In this document: piece after piece, positions 28,491 to 39,776 of the stretch | How positions within the stretch are numbered: position 1 is the stretch's first letter | Layout: every line of letters starts with the position of its first letter | Source of the DNA: Halomonas sp. | GTDB lineage: Bacteria; Pseudomonadota; Gammaproteobacteria; Pseudomonadales; Halomonadaceae | NCBI RefSeq assembly: GCF_020832045.1 | Contig: NZ_JAFIFK010000068.1 | Span: 1 to 64,000, forward strand | Length of the DNA: 64,000 bases | Direction: 5' to 3' | Notes under the pieces: model-generated | The model's input: only the letters and a program-made list of their open reading frames with translations | Database searches by the model: none | What the model was told of the DNA's origin: nothing | Made by a program: the position numbers and the translations under genes

Positions 28491-29996
28491 ATGACCAAAC
28501 GGGTCTCGCGCCGCTGGCGTCCACGCTCATTGCTGCAGCTAGTACTATTGGCGTTCCTGGTGGTAATGCTGCCGCTGGGAGTGCTTATGTACCAGGCCGG
28601 GCAAGCCTTGTCTGAGCTTTCTCATCTGGCAGACATGAGTGCGCGTCAGGCGGTCGAAGAGAGCCGGCGCTCTCGGGTACTCAGCAATCTGGCCGTCGAG
28701 ATGGAGCGCAGTGCCCGGCAGTATGCCGTGCTGGAGCAGGAGAGCCTGCTCGAGCTCTACGCCGAACGCCATTCCGAATTCCGTGAGCTACTGGCCCAGC
28801 AGCGGCGCTTCCTGCCCGGCGACCCGGACGTGCTGGCACTGGAAGAGCAGCTTCTCCTGCTCTCGCAGCTCCCCGAGCTGGAAGCCGAGTCGATGGAAGT
28901 CTGGCTCTCGTTGTTCGTTCCCTTCGCAGAACATACCGAAGCCATGCGTCGAGCCACCAACCGCCAGATCGATGCCAGCATCGAGCTGATCAGCGCTCGT
29001 GCCGAGGCGGTACAGTCGCGCCTGTGGCTGCAAACCACGGCGCTGGTATCGGCAAGTTTGCTGCTCATACTGCTGTTCAGCTGGCTGATCATCCGCCCCG
29101 TACGCCAGCTGGAGCGGCGTATTCTCAGTATCGGCAGTGGGGTGGAGACCAACGACCGCGACACCATTCAGGGCCCTGCAGAGCTGGTCCAGCTGGGCGA
29201 CCGGCTCGACTGGCTGTCGACCCGGCTCAGCGATCTCGAGGCGCAGAAGCAGCAGTTCCTACGCCACATGTCCCATGAGCTGAAAACGCCCCTGGCCAGC
29301 GTGCGCGAAGGCTCGGCGCTGCTGGCCGACGGCGTAGCCGGCGAGATGAACCCCCGTCAGCGTGAGATCCTGACGCTGATCGATGCCAGCGGCAGCGAGC
29401 TGCAGCGGTTGATCGAGCAGCTGCTGGACTACAACCTGCTGCAGCACAATCAGCGTATCACCCTCGAGCGGGTGGACCTGGCCACACTGGTCAAGACCAC
29501 CCTGGCCAAGCATCGGCTGGCACTCGAGAATAAGGGCATGCGGGTTACCGCCTTCGACGGCCCGCTGGAGTGGGTGGTGGACCACACCGCGGTAGGCCGC
29601 ATTCTCGACAACCTTGTCTCCAATGCCATCGCCTACGGAGAGGATGGCGGCGACCTGCTGATCCGTGCTCATGCCGGACGCGACCACCTGATTCTCGACG
29701 TGGCCAACACCGGCGAGCCGATTGCCGAGAACGACCGGCCGCTGCTGTTCGAACCCTTCTACCAGGGTCGCTCGCGGCGCAAGGGGCCGCTCAAGGGGTC
29801 GGGTATCGGGCTTTCGGTGGCATCCGATTGCGCACGCATTCAGAGCGGTGCCCTAGCGCTGGTCGAGGACAGGGAGTTTGACGTATGTTTCCGCCTAACC
29901 CTGCCGCGACAGGTGGTCCCTTTGACGGAACAGCAGACACAACAAAAAACGGAGCCCGTTACAGTGGGCATAAGTGCAAGGAGCGAGGAACGATGA
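28491..29996 (+). CDS. glrK: Sensor histidine kinase GlrK (QseE)
   Basis: 501 aa from the ATG at 28491 (an upstream ATG at 28452 is less like the family). The N-terminus RPRSLLQLVLLAFLVVMLPL aligns closely with E. coli GlrK. Two transmembrane helices (about residues 12-34 and 178-202) flank a periplasmic helical sensor. HAMP, the phospho-acceptor histidine in RHMSHELKTPLASVREG (near residue 262), and a GHKL ATPase end (DNLVSNAIAYGEDGG, GSGIGLSVA) follow. It should phosphorylate GlrR and overlaps the lipoprotein gene as ATGA. Confidence 0.93.
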   Translation: MTKRVSRRWRPRSLLQLVLLAFLVVMLPLGVLMYQAGQALSELSHLADMSARQAVEESRRSRVLSNLAVEMERSARQYAVLEQESLLELYAERHSEFRELLAQQRRFLPGDPDVLALEEQLLLLSQLPELEAESMEVWLSLFVPFAEHTEAMRRATNRQIDASIELISARAEAVQSRLWLQTTALVSASLLLILLFSWLIIRPVRQLERRILSIGSGVETNDRDTIQGPAELVQLGDRLDWLSTRLSDLEAQKQQFLRHMSHELKTPLASVREGSALLADGVAGEMNPRQREILTLIDASGSELQRLIEQLLDYNLLQHNQRITLERVDLATLVKTTLAKHRLALENKGMRVTAFDGPLEWVVDHTAVGRILDNLVSNAIAYGEDGGDLLIRAHAGRDHLILDVANTGEPIAENDRPLLFEPFYQGRSRRKGPLKGSGIGLSVASDCARIQSGALALVEDREFDVCFRLTLPRQVVPLTEQQTQQKTEPVTVGISARSEER

Positions 29997-30544
29997 AGGT
30001 GAAGTTGACACTCTGTGTCGGTGGCTTGGCATTGGCGCTCAGCGGCTGCCAGTACCTGCCCGAACATGGCCTTGCCGAGCCGGAGGAAGAGATGCCGACA
30101 ATGGCTGGCTGCGAGGCAGGAGAGCCCACGTTCGACGATGGAGCCTGCCTGCTGCCCAACTGGGTGGCGTTCGGGCTGGCGTCGCAGCGTGGCGATGGCG
30201 AGTGGCGTCGCCAGGCCCTGGCCGAGATCGAGGCGGCCCACGGCCGCAGCGAGGCCGAGCGGGAGCTGGCACGGGCCGTGGCCCTGGCCTGGGGCAGCGA
30301 ACGCGAGTGGCGCGAGGCGACGGAGCTCTACCAGACTCATACCCAGGCCGCGCCGGAAGACCTCCAGCCGCTGCTGCGCTACTGGCGCAACGAGCTGGAA
30401 GGGCGGCGCTCGCTGTCCGGCCAGGCTGGCAATGCACGCGCCCAGGTGGCCAACCTGCAGCGCGAGAACAGCGAACTTGCCGAGAAACTCGAGGCGCTGA
30501 CCGCCATCGAGCAGAACATGAACCTGAGACAGCAGTCGCCCTGA
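29993..30544 (+). CDS. qseG: GlrK-associated lipoprotein QseG (YfhG)
   Basis: 183 aa lipoprotein; the lipobox is LALALSGC with Cys19 as the lipidated residue. The mature part is helical, with a C-terminal heptad-like segment (ARAQVANLQRENSELAEKLEAL). In enterobacteria QseG is an outer-membrane lipoprotein that binds the GlrK sensor domain. Its place between glrK and glrR supports that identity. Confidence 0.85.
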   Translation: MKVKLTLCVGGLALALSGCQYLPEHGLAEPEEEMPTMAGCEAGEPTFDDGACLLPNWVAFGLASQRGDGEWRRQALAEIEAAHGRSEAERELARAVALAWGSEREWREATELYQTHTQAAPEDLQPLLRYWRNELEGRRSLSGQAGNARAQVANLQRENSELAEKLEALTAIEQNMNLRQQSP

Positions 30545-30576
30545 GCGATAGCAGAGCGATAGGGAGAACAGACGTG

Positions 30577-31989
<1,413 letters not shown>

Positions 31990-31994
31990 AGACT

Positions 31995-32016
31995 GAAGGG
32001 AGCGCACGCTTCCTTC
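31995..32016. terminator. Hairpin between convergent glrR and xseA
   Basis: GAAGGGAGC-GCAC-GCTTCCTTC forms a 9-bp stem with one G-T pair, followed by ATTTC on the plus strand. It overlaps the xseA stop. Confidence 0.5.
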
Positions 32017-33355
32017 ATTTCAGCCGACGCTTCACTTCTACCTTCAAACGCCCTTCGCCCAGCCGTGCGGTCAACACCTGACCGGGCTGGGTGTCGGCCG
32101 CTCGACGTATCACCTGGCCTTGCTCGTCCTGCACAATGGCGTAGCCTCTCCCCAGTACCGCCAGCGGGCTCACCGCCTGCAGCTGGCGCGCCAGCCCGGC
32201 CAGGCGCTCGTGCTGGCGCGCGACCTCGCGCTGCATGGCTTGTTCGAGCCGAGCGCTGGCCCGGCTCAGGCGCTGCTCGGCGCGGCTCAGTTCGCGCTGC
32301 GGGTGACAGGCGTTAAACCGTCGCTGCAGGTGTGCCAGCTGGCGGCGCTCGGCAGCCAGCCGCATGGACAGGGTGCGCAGCAAGCGCGCATTCAGCTCGT
32401 TCAGGGTACGCCGGTTGCCGGCCAGCACCTCACCGGGGTGGCGCAGCCGGGCCCGCAGGTGGTCGAGGCGCTGGCTTTCCCGCTCGATCCGGGCCTGGGT
32501 GCAGCGCACGAGTTGGCGCTCCAGCCCGACCAGGCGACGCTCCAGCTCGCGCCTGTCGGGCACCAGCATCTCCGCCGCGGCCGAAGGGGTAGGCGCGCGT
32601 ACGTCGGCGGCCAGATCCGATAGCGTGGTATCCACCTCGTGGCCCACCGCCGACATGACCGGCAGCCGCGAATGGAAGATCGCCCGCGCCAGATGCTCGT
32701 CGTTGAACGCCCACAGGTCCTCCAGGCTGCCCCCGCCGCGGGTCAGCAGCACTACGTCCTGGCTTGGGTCGAGCGCCTGCTGGCGGTTGAGCAGCCCCAG
32801 GGCGGCGATCAGCGCCGGTGCCGCCTCACGGCCCTGCACCGGCACCCCGATCAGCGTGACCCTGGCCTGCGGCCAGCGCGCCTTGAGTACCGCCAGCACG
32901 TCGCGAATGGCCGCGCCGCTGGGTGAGGTCAGCACCAGCAGGTGGCGGGGCGGGCAGGGCAGGGGGCGGGCATTGGCGAACACGCCTTCGGCGGAAAGGC
33001 GCTGTTTGAGCCGTTCCAGCGCCAGCAGCAGTTCGCCTTCACCGGCCTGCTGAACGGCGTCGGCGATCAGCTGATAGTCGCCGCGTGGCTCGAACAGCGA
33101 TACCCGTCCGCGTACCCGCACCCGGTCGCCGTCGCGCATGGGAGCTGCCACGAAGCGGGCGCGATTGCGAAACAGCGCACAGCGCAGCTGCGCCGAGGCG
33201 TCCTTGAGGGTGAAATAGAGATGCCCCGATGCCGGCCGCGATACGCCGGAAAGCTCCCCTTCCACCCACACCTCGCCGATGCCTTGTTCGAGCAGGGCGC
33301 GGGCGCGTCGGTTCACTTCGCTGACGGAAAGGGCACTATCGTTGGCTTGGGGCAT
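32015..33355 (-). CDS. xseA: Exodeoxyribonuclease VII large subunit
   Basis: 446 aa. An N-terminal OB fold (GEVWVEGELSGVSRPASGHL) precedes the nuclease core (LVLTSPSGAAIRDVLAVLKA, VVLLTRGGGSLEDLWAFND, HEVDTTLSDLAADVRAPTPS). A long Arg/Leu coiled coil and a C-terminal segment follow. With XseB it degrades single-stranded DNA. It is convergent with glrR. Confidence 0.96.
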   Translation of the reverse strand: MPQANDSALSVSEVNRRARALLEQGIGEVWVEGELSGVSRPASGHLYFTLKDASAQLRCALFRNRARFVAAPMRDGDRVRVRGRVSLFEPRGDYQLIADAVQQAGEGELLLALERLKQRLSAEGVFANARPLPCPPRHLLVLTSPSGAAIRDVLAVLKARWPQARVTLIGVPVQGREAAPALIAALGLLNRQQALDPSQDVVLLTRGGGSLEDLWAFNDEHLARAIFHSRLPVMSAVGHEVDTTLSDLAADVRAPTPSAAAEMLVPDRRELERRLVGLERQLVRCTQARIERESQRLDHLRARLRHPGEVLAGNRRTLNELNARLLRTLSMRLAAERRQLAHLQRRFNACHPQRELSRAEQRLSRASARLEQAMQREVARQHERLAGLARQLQAVSPLAVLGRGYAIVQDEQGQVIRRAADTQPGQVLTARLGEGRLKVEVKRRLK

Positions 33356-33440
33356 GAGCCAGGAATTCCTGAGCCATTGGGTAAGGCACCAAGGCTAGCA
33401 TGACAAATGCCGGAGCTGGGCATGTGCCTGGCAACCGGCA

Positions 33441-33468
33441 TAGAAAACGCCGGGCATGGAGCCCGGCG
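33441..33468 (-). terminator. Intrinsic terminator of the PRC-barrel gene
   Basis: On the minus strand CGCCGGGC-TCCAT-GCCCGGCG (8-bp stem) is followed by TTTTCTA. It lies about 40 bp past the stop at 33510. Confidence 0.8.
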
Positions 33469-33509
33469 CGAGTCACGTCATGGGAGGGATAGTTCTCGTC
33501 CGACGTTTA

Positions 33510-34154
33510 TCAATCGAAATCGTCGACGATATCCTCATCGGTATATTCAGCGTCATTGTCAGCGTCATCGCGGGTAGTGCGCTCGCGGTCGGCGCCGTCG
33601 GTAGCACCCACGGTGTCGCCATCGGCTTCGCCGTCACGGAAGGCGGTGTCGCCATCGTCGCCTACCTGACCGGTACCGGTGGTGCCGGTGGTCTGCCAGA
33701 CGCCTTCCCGGTCACCACGCTCTTGGGTACGACGGTCACGCTCGTCGTTGAACCACTGCTCGTCATACTCGGGGAAGTTCTGCAGCTCGTCTTCAGTGGC
33801 GTCGACCAGAATGCGGTGGGTCACGCCGCCCTGACCAAAGATACCGTCGTCATCGCGCTCGGTTTCCATCGAGAAATGCTCGATGCCGACAACAACGTCG
33901 TCACCGCCCATGCCCCACAGGCCGCCGGCGTTCACGATCAGCGCGCTGACCTGCCCATCGTCATCCAGCAGGATGTTCTCGACGGTGCCGACTTCCTCGT
34001 CGGTGTCGGCGGCGTGATAGACGTCAGCACCAATGATGTCGTTGGCAGAATAGAGCCCCTGTGCTGACCGCGTCTCGTCTGCAACCGCCTGAGTACCGAA
34101 GGCGAGGCTACCGGCAATGGCCGCTACGGCGATAGTCAGTGTGCGCTTCTGCAT
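33510..34154 (-). CDS. Secreted PRC-barrel domain protein
   Basis: 214 aa with a signal peptide (MQKRTLTIAVAAIAGSLAFG, cut near AVA). One PRC-barrel-like domain at about residues 30-125 (NDIIGADVYHAADTDEEVGT, VEHFS-like IEHFSMET) precedes a very acidic, low-complexity tail rich in D, E, G and T. The strong acidity suits a halophile's exported protein. Function unknown; PRC barrels often act as envelope or RNA/protein adaptor modules. A good ribosome site AAGGAGAG precedes the ATG. Confidence 0.82.
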   Translation of the reverse strand: MQKRTLTIAVAAIAGSLAFGTQAVADETRSAQGLYSANDIIGADVYHAADTDEEVGTVENILLDDDGQVSALIVNAGGLWGMGGDDVVVGIEHFSMETERDDDGIFGQGGVTHRILVDATEDELQNFPEYDEQWFNDERDRRTQERGDREGVWQTTGTTGTGQVGDDGDTAFRDGEADGDTVGATDGADRERTTRDDADNDAEYTDEDIVDDFD

Positions 34155-34230
34155 GTTAACTCTCCTTGACCTGTCCTTAGACCTTGGATTTGCTTTACTT
34201 CACTTCCACTGGGCGTGCTCGGAGCCGGGC

Positions 34231-34437
34231 TCAGAGCTTGTTGGCCCAGTCATCGACCTGGCGTTCCGCTTCCTCGCGCTCCAGGCCATAACGCTTTTGA
34301 ATCCTACCTACCAGCTCATCCTTCCTTCCGCCGACCTGATCCAGCTCATCGTCGGTAAGCTCACCCCAGCTGGTGCGGGCCTTGCCTTTCATCTCTTTCC
34401 ATTTACCTTCGATCTGATCCCAGTTCATCTCTGTCAC
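34231..34437 (-). CDS. CsbD family stress protein
   Basis: 68 aa. Family pattern: WDQIEGKWKEMKGKARTSWG, ELTDDELDQVGGRKDELVGR and a final EEAERQVDDWANKL. CsbD-like proteins are small, hydrophilic and stress-induced; the function is unknown. It lies upstream of the PRC-barrel gene on the same strand and has its own ribosome site (AGGAGTG). Confidence 0.9.
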   Translation of the reverse strand: MTEMNWDQIEGKWKEMKGKARTSWGELTDDELDQVGGRKDELVGRIQKRYGLEREEAERQVDDWANKL

Positions 34438-34566
34438 TCCTATCCGTGAGTGGACCCGTCGTGCACTTCTTAAGCTAGTTCACGCTGTTGCCGTTGTAAG
34501 TCAAAGTATGTTTCGGAATGTTTCATAAGGTGACTGACTCGCTTCCGTGTGTGGAGGGAGATCGCA

Positions 34567-34596
34567 TTGCCCGTGCCTTCCGCCGGGCGTTATAAT
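34567..34596 (+). promoter_or_regulatory. Sigma-70 promoter of guaB
   Basis: TTGCCC (34567-34572), an 18-bp spacer and a perfect TATAAT (34591-34596), 48 bp before the guaB start codon. Confidence 0.65.
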
Positions 34597-34644
34597 GGTC
34601 GATTAACTTTTCCCTCCCCCCACCAGCACTGGGTGTTGCCGACT

Positions 34645-36114
34645 ATGCTACGTATGGCCCAAGAAGCTCTTACGTTCGACGATGTATTACTCGTACCCGG
34701 CTACTCGGAAGTCCTGCCCAAGGACGTCAGCCTACGCACGCGCCTGACCCGTGACCTCTACCTCAACATTCCCCTCGTTTCCGCCGCCATGGATACCGTG
34801 ACCGAAGCCCGCCTGGCCATCGCCATGGCCCAGGAAGGCGGCATCGGCATCATCCACAAGAACATGAGCATCACCGCTCAGGCGGCCGAGGTGCGCAAGG
34901 TCAAGAAGCACGAGAGCGTTATCGTCAAAGACCCGGTAACCGTCGGACCCAAGGCCAAGCTGGAAGACCTGCTCTCCATGGCTCAGGAGTACGGCTTCTC
35001 CGGCTTCCCCGTGGTAGAGGGCGAGACCCTGGTGGGGATCGTGACCGAGCGCGACATGCGCTTTCAGCCCAACCACGGCGACAGCGTTTCCGACATCATG
35101 ACCCCCCGCGAGCGGCTGGTGACAGTGAAAGAGGGCACCGGGCTCGACGTGATCAAGGCCAAGATGCAGGAGCACCGCGTCGAGAAGATGCTGGTGGTGG
35201 ACGACCAGTTCCACCTGCGCGGCTTGGTCACCTTCCAGGACATCGAGAAGGCGCGCACCTTCCCCAGCGCCGCCAAGGACGCCGACGGCCGCCTGCTGGT
35301 GGGCGCAGCGGTAGGTACCGGACAGGAAACCCCGGACCGTGTCGCTGCGCTGGCCGAAGCCGGCGTCGATGTGATCATCGTCGACACCGCCCACGGTCAC
35401 TCCCGCGGCGTAATCGACCGCGTGGCCTGGGTGAAGGAACACTTCCCGCAGATCCAAGTGATCGGCGGCAACATCGCCACCGCCGCCGCTGCCCGGGCGC
35501 TGGCCGAAGCCGGTGCCGACGCCGTCAAGGTAGGCATCGGCCCCGGCTCCATCTGCACCACCCGCGTGGTGGCAGGCGTGGGCGTGCCGCAAATCACCGC
35601 CGTTTCCAACGTTGCCGATGCGCTCAAGGAGTACGACATCCCGCTGATCGCCGACGGCGGCGTGCGCTACTCCGGCGACCTGGCCAAGGCCATTGCCGCC
35701 GGCGCCAGCGCGGTGATGGTGGGTGGCCTGCTGGCCGGCACCGAGGAAGCCCCGGGCGAGGTCGAGCTGTTTCAGGGCCGTACCTACAAGGCCTACCGCG
35801 GCATGGGCTCCATGGGTGCCATGGCCCAGAGCCAGGGCAGCGCCGACCGCTACTTCCAGGACAAGGACGCCGGCGCCGAGAAGCTGGTGCCGGAAGGCAT
35901 CGAAGGCCGCGTGCCCTACAAGGGCGTGATGAGCGCCATCGTGCATCAGATGATGGGCGGTCTGCGCGCCTCCATGGGCTACACCGGCTGCAGCAACATC
36001 CAGGAGATGCGCACCAAGCCGGAGTTCGTGCAGATCACCGGCGCCGGCTTCGCCGAATCGCATGTGCACGATGTGCAGATCACGAAAGAGGCTCCAAATT
36101 ACAGAGCAGGGTAA
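34645..36114 (+). CDS. guaB: Inosine-5'-monophosphate dehydrogenase
   Basis: 489 aa from ATG at 34645, nearly the length of E. coli GuaB. It starts [20 protein letters not shown]. Two CBS domains lie at about residues 95-205. The catalytic cysteine is in [15 protein letters not shown], near residue 306, and [12 protein letters not shown] and [11 protein letters not shown] complete the barrel. It converts IMP to XMP, the substrate of GuaA downstream. Confidence 0.97.
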   Translation: MLRMAQEALTFDDVLLVPGYSEVLPKDVSLRTRLTRDLYLNIPLVSAAMDTVTEARLAIAMAQEGGIGIIHKNMSITAQAAEVRKVKKHESVIVKDPVTVGPKAKLEDLLSMAQEYGFSGFPVVEGETLVGIVTERDMRFQPNHGDSVSDIMTPRERLVTVKEGTGLDVIKAKMQEHRVEKMLVVDDQFHLRGLVTFQDIEKARTFPSAAKDADGRLLVGAAVGTGQETPDRVAALAEAGVDVIIVDTAHGHSRGVIDRVAWVKEHFPQIQVIGGNIATAAAARALAEAGADAVKVGIGPGSICTTRVVAGVGVPQITAVSNVADALKEYDIPLIADGGVRYSGDLAKAIAAGASAVMVGGLLAGTEEAPGEVELFQGRTYKAYRGMGSMGAMAQSQGSADRYFQDKDAGAEKLVPEGIEGRVPYKGVMSAIVHQMMGGLRASMGYTGCSNIQEMRTKPEFVQITGAGFAESHVHDVQITKEAPNYRAG

Positions 36115-36134
36115 ATCACTGCTTTGATTGATAC

Positions 36135-36165
36135 TGCGGCGGGACTCATCCCGCCGCACCCTTTT
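36135..36165 (+). terminator. Intrinsic terminator or attenuator between guaB and guaA
   Basis: TGCGGCGGGA-CTCA-TCCCGCCGCA is a 10-bp perfect stem followed by CCCTTTTTG. It lies in the 94-bp gap between guaB and guaA, so part of the guaB transcription may stop here. Confidence 0.8.
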
Positions 36166-36208
36166 TGCATCCGGCCCGCCGCCATACGTTGCCAGTAGAG
36201 ACGCCCAG

Positions 36209-37783
36209 ATGACCGACATTCACGCCCACAAGATCCTCATCCTCGACTTCGGCTCCCAGTACACCCAGCTGATCGCCCGCCGCGTGCGCGAGATCGGCGT
36301 GTACTCCGAAGTGCGCGCCTTCGATATCACCGAGGAAGAGATCCGCGAGTACGCGCCGAACGGCATCATTCTTTCCGGCGGCCCGGAATCCACCGTCGCC
36401 TCCGGCTCGCCCCGCGCGCCCCAGTGCGTATTCGAGATGGGACTGCCGGTGCTGGGCATCTGCTACGGCATGCAGACCATGGCGGTACAGCTCGGCGGCG
36501 CCGTGGAAGGCTCCGACAAGCAGGAGTTCGGCTACGCCCAGGTCAAGGTCGACAGCGACGACGACCTGTTCCGCGACATCAAGGACCACGTGGACCACGA
36601 CGGCAAGGCGCTGCTCGACGTGTGGATGAGCCACGGCGACAAGGTGGCCCGCGCGCCGGAAGCCTTCACCGTGACCGCCTCTACCCCGAGCTGCCCCGTG
36701 GCCGCCATGAGCTGGCCCGAGAAGCGCTTCTACGCCGTGCAGTTCCACCCCGAGGTGACCCACACCCTGCAAGGGCAGCGCATCCTCGAGCACTTCGTGG
36801 TTGGCGTATGTGGCTCGGAAAAACTGTGGACCCCGGCCCGCATCATCGAAGACCAGATCGCCCGCGTGCGCGACCAGGTCGGCGACCGCCACGTGCTGCT
36901 CGGCCTCTCCGGCGGCGTGGACTCCTCGGTAGTGGCGGCCCTGCTGCACAAGGCGATTGGCGACCAGCTTACCTGCGTATTCGTGGATAACGGCCTGCTG
37001 CGCAAGAACGAAGGCGACCAGGTAATGGAAACCTTCGCCCGCCACATGGGCGTGAAGGTGATCCGCGTAGACGCCGAAGCGCTGTTCCTGGGTAAGCTGG
37101 AAGGGGAGAACGACCCGGAAGCCAAGCGCAAGATCATCGGCAACACCTTCATCGACGTGTTCGATGAAGAGGCCAGCAAGATCGAAGGCGTCGACTTCCT
37201 GGCCCAGGGCACCATCTACCCCGACGTGATCGAATCCGCCGCCAGCAAGACCGGCAAGGCCCACGTGATCAAGTCGCACCACAACGTCGGCGGCCTGCCC
37301 GAAACCATGAAGCTGCAGCTGGTCGAACCGCTGCGCGAACTGTTCAAGGACGAAGTGCGCAAGCTCGGCCTGGAACTCGGCCTGCCCTACGACATGGTGT
37401 ACCGCCACCCCTTCCCGGGGCCGGGCCTGGGCGTGCGCATTCTCGGCGAAGTGAAGAAGGAGTACGCCGACATCTTGCGCGAAGCCGACGCCATCTTCAT
37501 CGAGGAACTGCACAACGCCGACTGGTACCACAAGACCAGCCAGGCCTTCGCCGTGTTCCTGCCGGTCAAATCCGTCGGCGTGGTCGGCGACGGCCGCCGC
37601 TACGAATGGGTCATCGCCCTGCGCGCCGTGGAAACCATCGACTTCATGACCGCAAGATGGGCCCACCTGCCGTATGAGCTGCTGGAGAAAGTCTCCAACC
37701 GCATCATCAACGAAATCCGCGGCGTCTCCCGCGTGACCTACGACGTCAGCAGCAAGCCGCCCGCGACGATCGAGTGGGAGTAA
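36209..37783 (+). CDS. guaA: GMP synthase (glutamine-hydrolysing)
   Basis: 524 aa. The class I glutaminase domain has its nucleophile in [11 protein letters not shown] (near residue 86) and the pair HPEVTHT. The ATP pyrophosphatase domain has [16 protein letters not shown] near residue 230. The C-terminal dimerisation domain ends [17 protein letters not shown]. It converts XMP to GMP. Its 3' end is the insertion point of the island that follows, and two partial copies of it lie at about 41.6 and 41.9 kb. Confidence 0.97.
   Translation: MTDIHAHKILILDFGSQYTQLIARRVREIGVYSEVRAFDITEEEIREYAPNGIILSGGPESTVASGSPRAPQCVFEMGLPVLGICYGMQTMAVQLGGAVEGSDKQEFGYAQVKVDSDDDLFRDIKDHVDHDGKALLDVWMSHGDKVARAPEAFTVTASTPSCPVAAMSWPEKRFYAVQFHPEVTHTLQGQRILEHFVVGVCGSEKLWTPARIIEDQIARVRDQVGDRHVLLGLSGGVDSSVVAALLHKAIGDQLTCVFVDNGLLRKNEGDQVMETFARHMGVKVIRVDAEALFLGKLEGENDPEAKRKIIGNTFIDVFDEEASKIEGVDFLAQGTIYPDVIESAASKTGKAHVIKSHHNVGGLPETMKLQLVEPLRELFKDEVRKLGLELGLPYDMVYRHPFPGPGLGVRILGEVKKEYADILREADAIFIEELHNADWYHKTSQAFAVFLPVKSVGVVGDGRRYEWVIALRAVETIDFMTARWAHLPYELLEKVSNRIINEIRGVSRVTYDVSSKPPATIEWE
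37671..37783 (+). repeat. Left direct repeat (attL, within guaA)
   Basis: The last 113 bp of intact guaA, from TATGAGCTGCTGGAGAAAG to the stop, are repeated with scattered third-position changes at 41890-41994. Bases 37784-38030 after it hold no gene I can support and no clear terminator. Confidence 0.7.
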
Positions 37784-38030
37784 TCACATGTTAGGAAGTG
37801 GCTGGCACTAACCAGCGATGATATAAGCCCATGTTTTCAGGGGATGTTTTGTTTTTTGTCTTTGGGGCTGTCTGGCAACTTTTGGCTGTGGGAAACGCCT
37901 CTTGAGCGTGGTATCCAAGGTGGTATTAGTGGAAGTGGGGCTCTTCTGTGGCACCATGAGTACGAAATAGTCTAGGGGAATTTCATCGACTTTGAGAATC
38001 TTCTAGGCTCTTTTGGGAACAAAGGATCCA

Positions 38031-39776
38031 ATGGGTAGGCCAATGGCAACAGAGTGGACGCCGGTAGACGAGACGGAATTGGCTACGCAGCTCCGCACAC
38101 GCGGTTTGGTTCGTACTGTTGCTGATCGGGAGTGTTGGCGTCGGGACGATCGCTATTCTGTGTGGATCGAGACGCTCGCGACCATATTGAACGCTACTGA
38201 CGCGCCCCCGATTGACCACCATATCGAAGAAGCGCTGGCGGAGCTGGCGGGACCGCGCTTCTTCCTCATCCAGAATGTTCTATGCGATCTGATTCCCCAT
38301 CTGAACGTAGATCAGGACGTCCTTCTCGCCTTCATCTCGCGCCTGCTTGATGCAGGTGGTGGCAACGACTTGGCTGCTGGCGCTCCGAGTACCGCTTTTG
38401 GAGAATGGACAAAGAGGGACCCAGCGAGATCTTCCAAGGTTTATGAAGCAGCACGTACCGGTGATAATCTCGCTCTGCGTCAACTATACTCGGTTCTCCT
38501 AATGAACGCTGATGCCGAGGAAGGCCTGATTTTCGCGCAAGCTCATGAGCGGGAGGCGAAGCTTGCAGCCACCTCGGCTTTGGGTGCCATGGAGTTGGGT
38601 GAACGCTACGGTGAGGTACTCGACACACTGCTCCAAGGCGCGTCCAGCAACGATGAGGATATTGCCCTGCGGTCCGTCGAAGCGGGTTACCGCGCTGCTG
38701 CAAAACGGAAAGTATACGCACCAGCCAGTTTCGACGAACAACTCGAACGGATCCTTCAGACGAGGAGTCCCACCGCGATTCACTTGGCGGCGGATCTTCT
38801 GTGGCTTCACCGGGTGGGCCTCTCAGAAAGTGCTATAGATCTGTGTCTTGATGCTGTGGCAGACGTTGATCCAGACAATATCGTCACAATATCGCATATC
38901 GACCATGCCACTTATCAACTCGTAGGCGCCGAGCGTGTTGAAAAAGTGGTTTACCTGCTTAGTGAGTTATTCGATCGTTCACAGGGGCGGATTACGCTGG
39001 ACGCGTTCCAGAGTACGTACCACGCCCTCAAGCAGGCAGGCGCAGACGTGCTTGGTAGTGCGGTTGTGTACTGGCTGCTCAATGGGGATGTATACACTCG
39101 TAAATGCGTGGCGAACGAAGTGTGCAGTGTTGGGAACGATGACCCACCGTTCTCAATCCCCGCGTCGTCCCTGCCAACGGAGCCATCGGATCAGCTTTTT
39201 CTCTGTCGCAAGGCTGTCGGATGGTTCTTTATCGATCCGCTGGCCGCGGTTGTCATACCATTAGCGGTACTTCGCGATGGATCTCCGGATATCGCTAGTG
39301 ACGTCCTCAGTCTGATCTACGACCCCTTGCTCCTGAGCTATGGGGGCAAGCTGAAGGACTACCTTGAGCGCTACGTCGGAGACGGCGGAGCGAACGGCTC
39401 TGGTATTACTGAACTGCTCGCACGAAAGGCCGCATTTAAGGACGCGATGGAGGGTATTGAGCGTTTGGTTGAATTGCACCCCAGCGAAATGCAGCGCGAG
39501 GCAGAGCGTGTTCAGTGGAACGAGAAGATGGAACGGGGCATGGAGCAGGGGAGGCGAAAATCTATATTTGAGGATATCTTCACCAAACAATACATTCTGT
39601 ATGGCCGCTCGTCGCTGACGCCGATTCATACCGGTGAGGGTGCCACGCATCTAACCGAGATCGAGATGAAATCGTTCTCGATCTCGTCCGAGTTGCCTCT
39701 CCTCAATATTGTTGACCCGGTCGGCCTCGACCACATGCTGGTCCACTTCAAGCTTGAGCCGCGAGAACAACGATGA
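38031..39776 (+). CDS. Island protein A: large helical protein of unknown family
   Basis: 581 aa from the ATG at 38031 (AGGA 4 bp upstream; ATG 38043 and TTG 38013 are alternatives). I do not recognise the family. The sequence is predicted mostly alpha-helical with repeat-like blocks (for example AATSALGAMELGERYGEVLD, DIALRSVEAGYRAAAKRK, AIHLAADLLWLHRVGLSESA), suggesting a HEAT/ARM-like solenoid. The C-terminal quarter is charged (MQREAERVQWNEKMERGMEQ). No signal peptide, membrane segment, Walker or nuclease motif was seen. It overlaps gene B as ATGA, so the two are probably made as a pair. Confidence 0.8.
   Translation: MGRPMATEWTPVDETELATQLRTRGLVRTVADRECWRRDDRYSVWIETLATILNATDAPPIDHHIEEALAELAGPRFFLIQNVLCDLIPHLNVDQDVLLAFISRLLDAGGGNDLAAGAPSTAFGEWTKRDPARSSKVYEAARTGDNLALRQLYSVLLMNADAEEGLIFAQAHEREAKLAATSALGAMELGERYGEVLDTLLQGASSNDEDIALRSVEAGYRAAAKRKVYAPASFDEQLERILQTRSPTAIHLAADLLWLHRVGLSESAIDLCLDAVADVDPDNIVTISHIDHATYQLVGAERVEKVVYLLSELFDRSQGRITLDAFQSTYHALKQAGADVLGSAVVYWLLNGDVYTRKCVANEVCSVGNDDPPFSIPASSLPTEPSDQLFLCRKAVGWFFIDPLAAVVIPLAVLRDGSPDIASDVLSLIYDPLLLSYGGKLKDYLERYVGDGGANGSGITELLARKAAFKDAMEGIERLVELHPSEMQREAERVQWNEKMERGMEQGRRKSIFEDIFTKQYILYGRSSLTPIHTGEGATHLTEIEMKSFSISSELPLLNIVDPVGLDHMLVHFKLEPREQR

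Noticed and set aside
34732-36219. 495-codon antisense frame opposite guaB
   Set aside because: Same cause as opposite guaA; guaB is certain.
36146-37666. 506-codon antisense frame opposite guaA
   Set aside because: A product of high-GC codon bias on the other strand; histidine- and valine-rich with no domain-like order.
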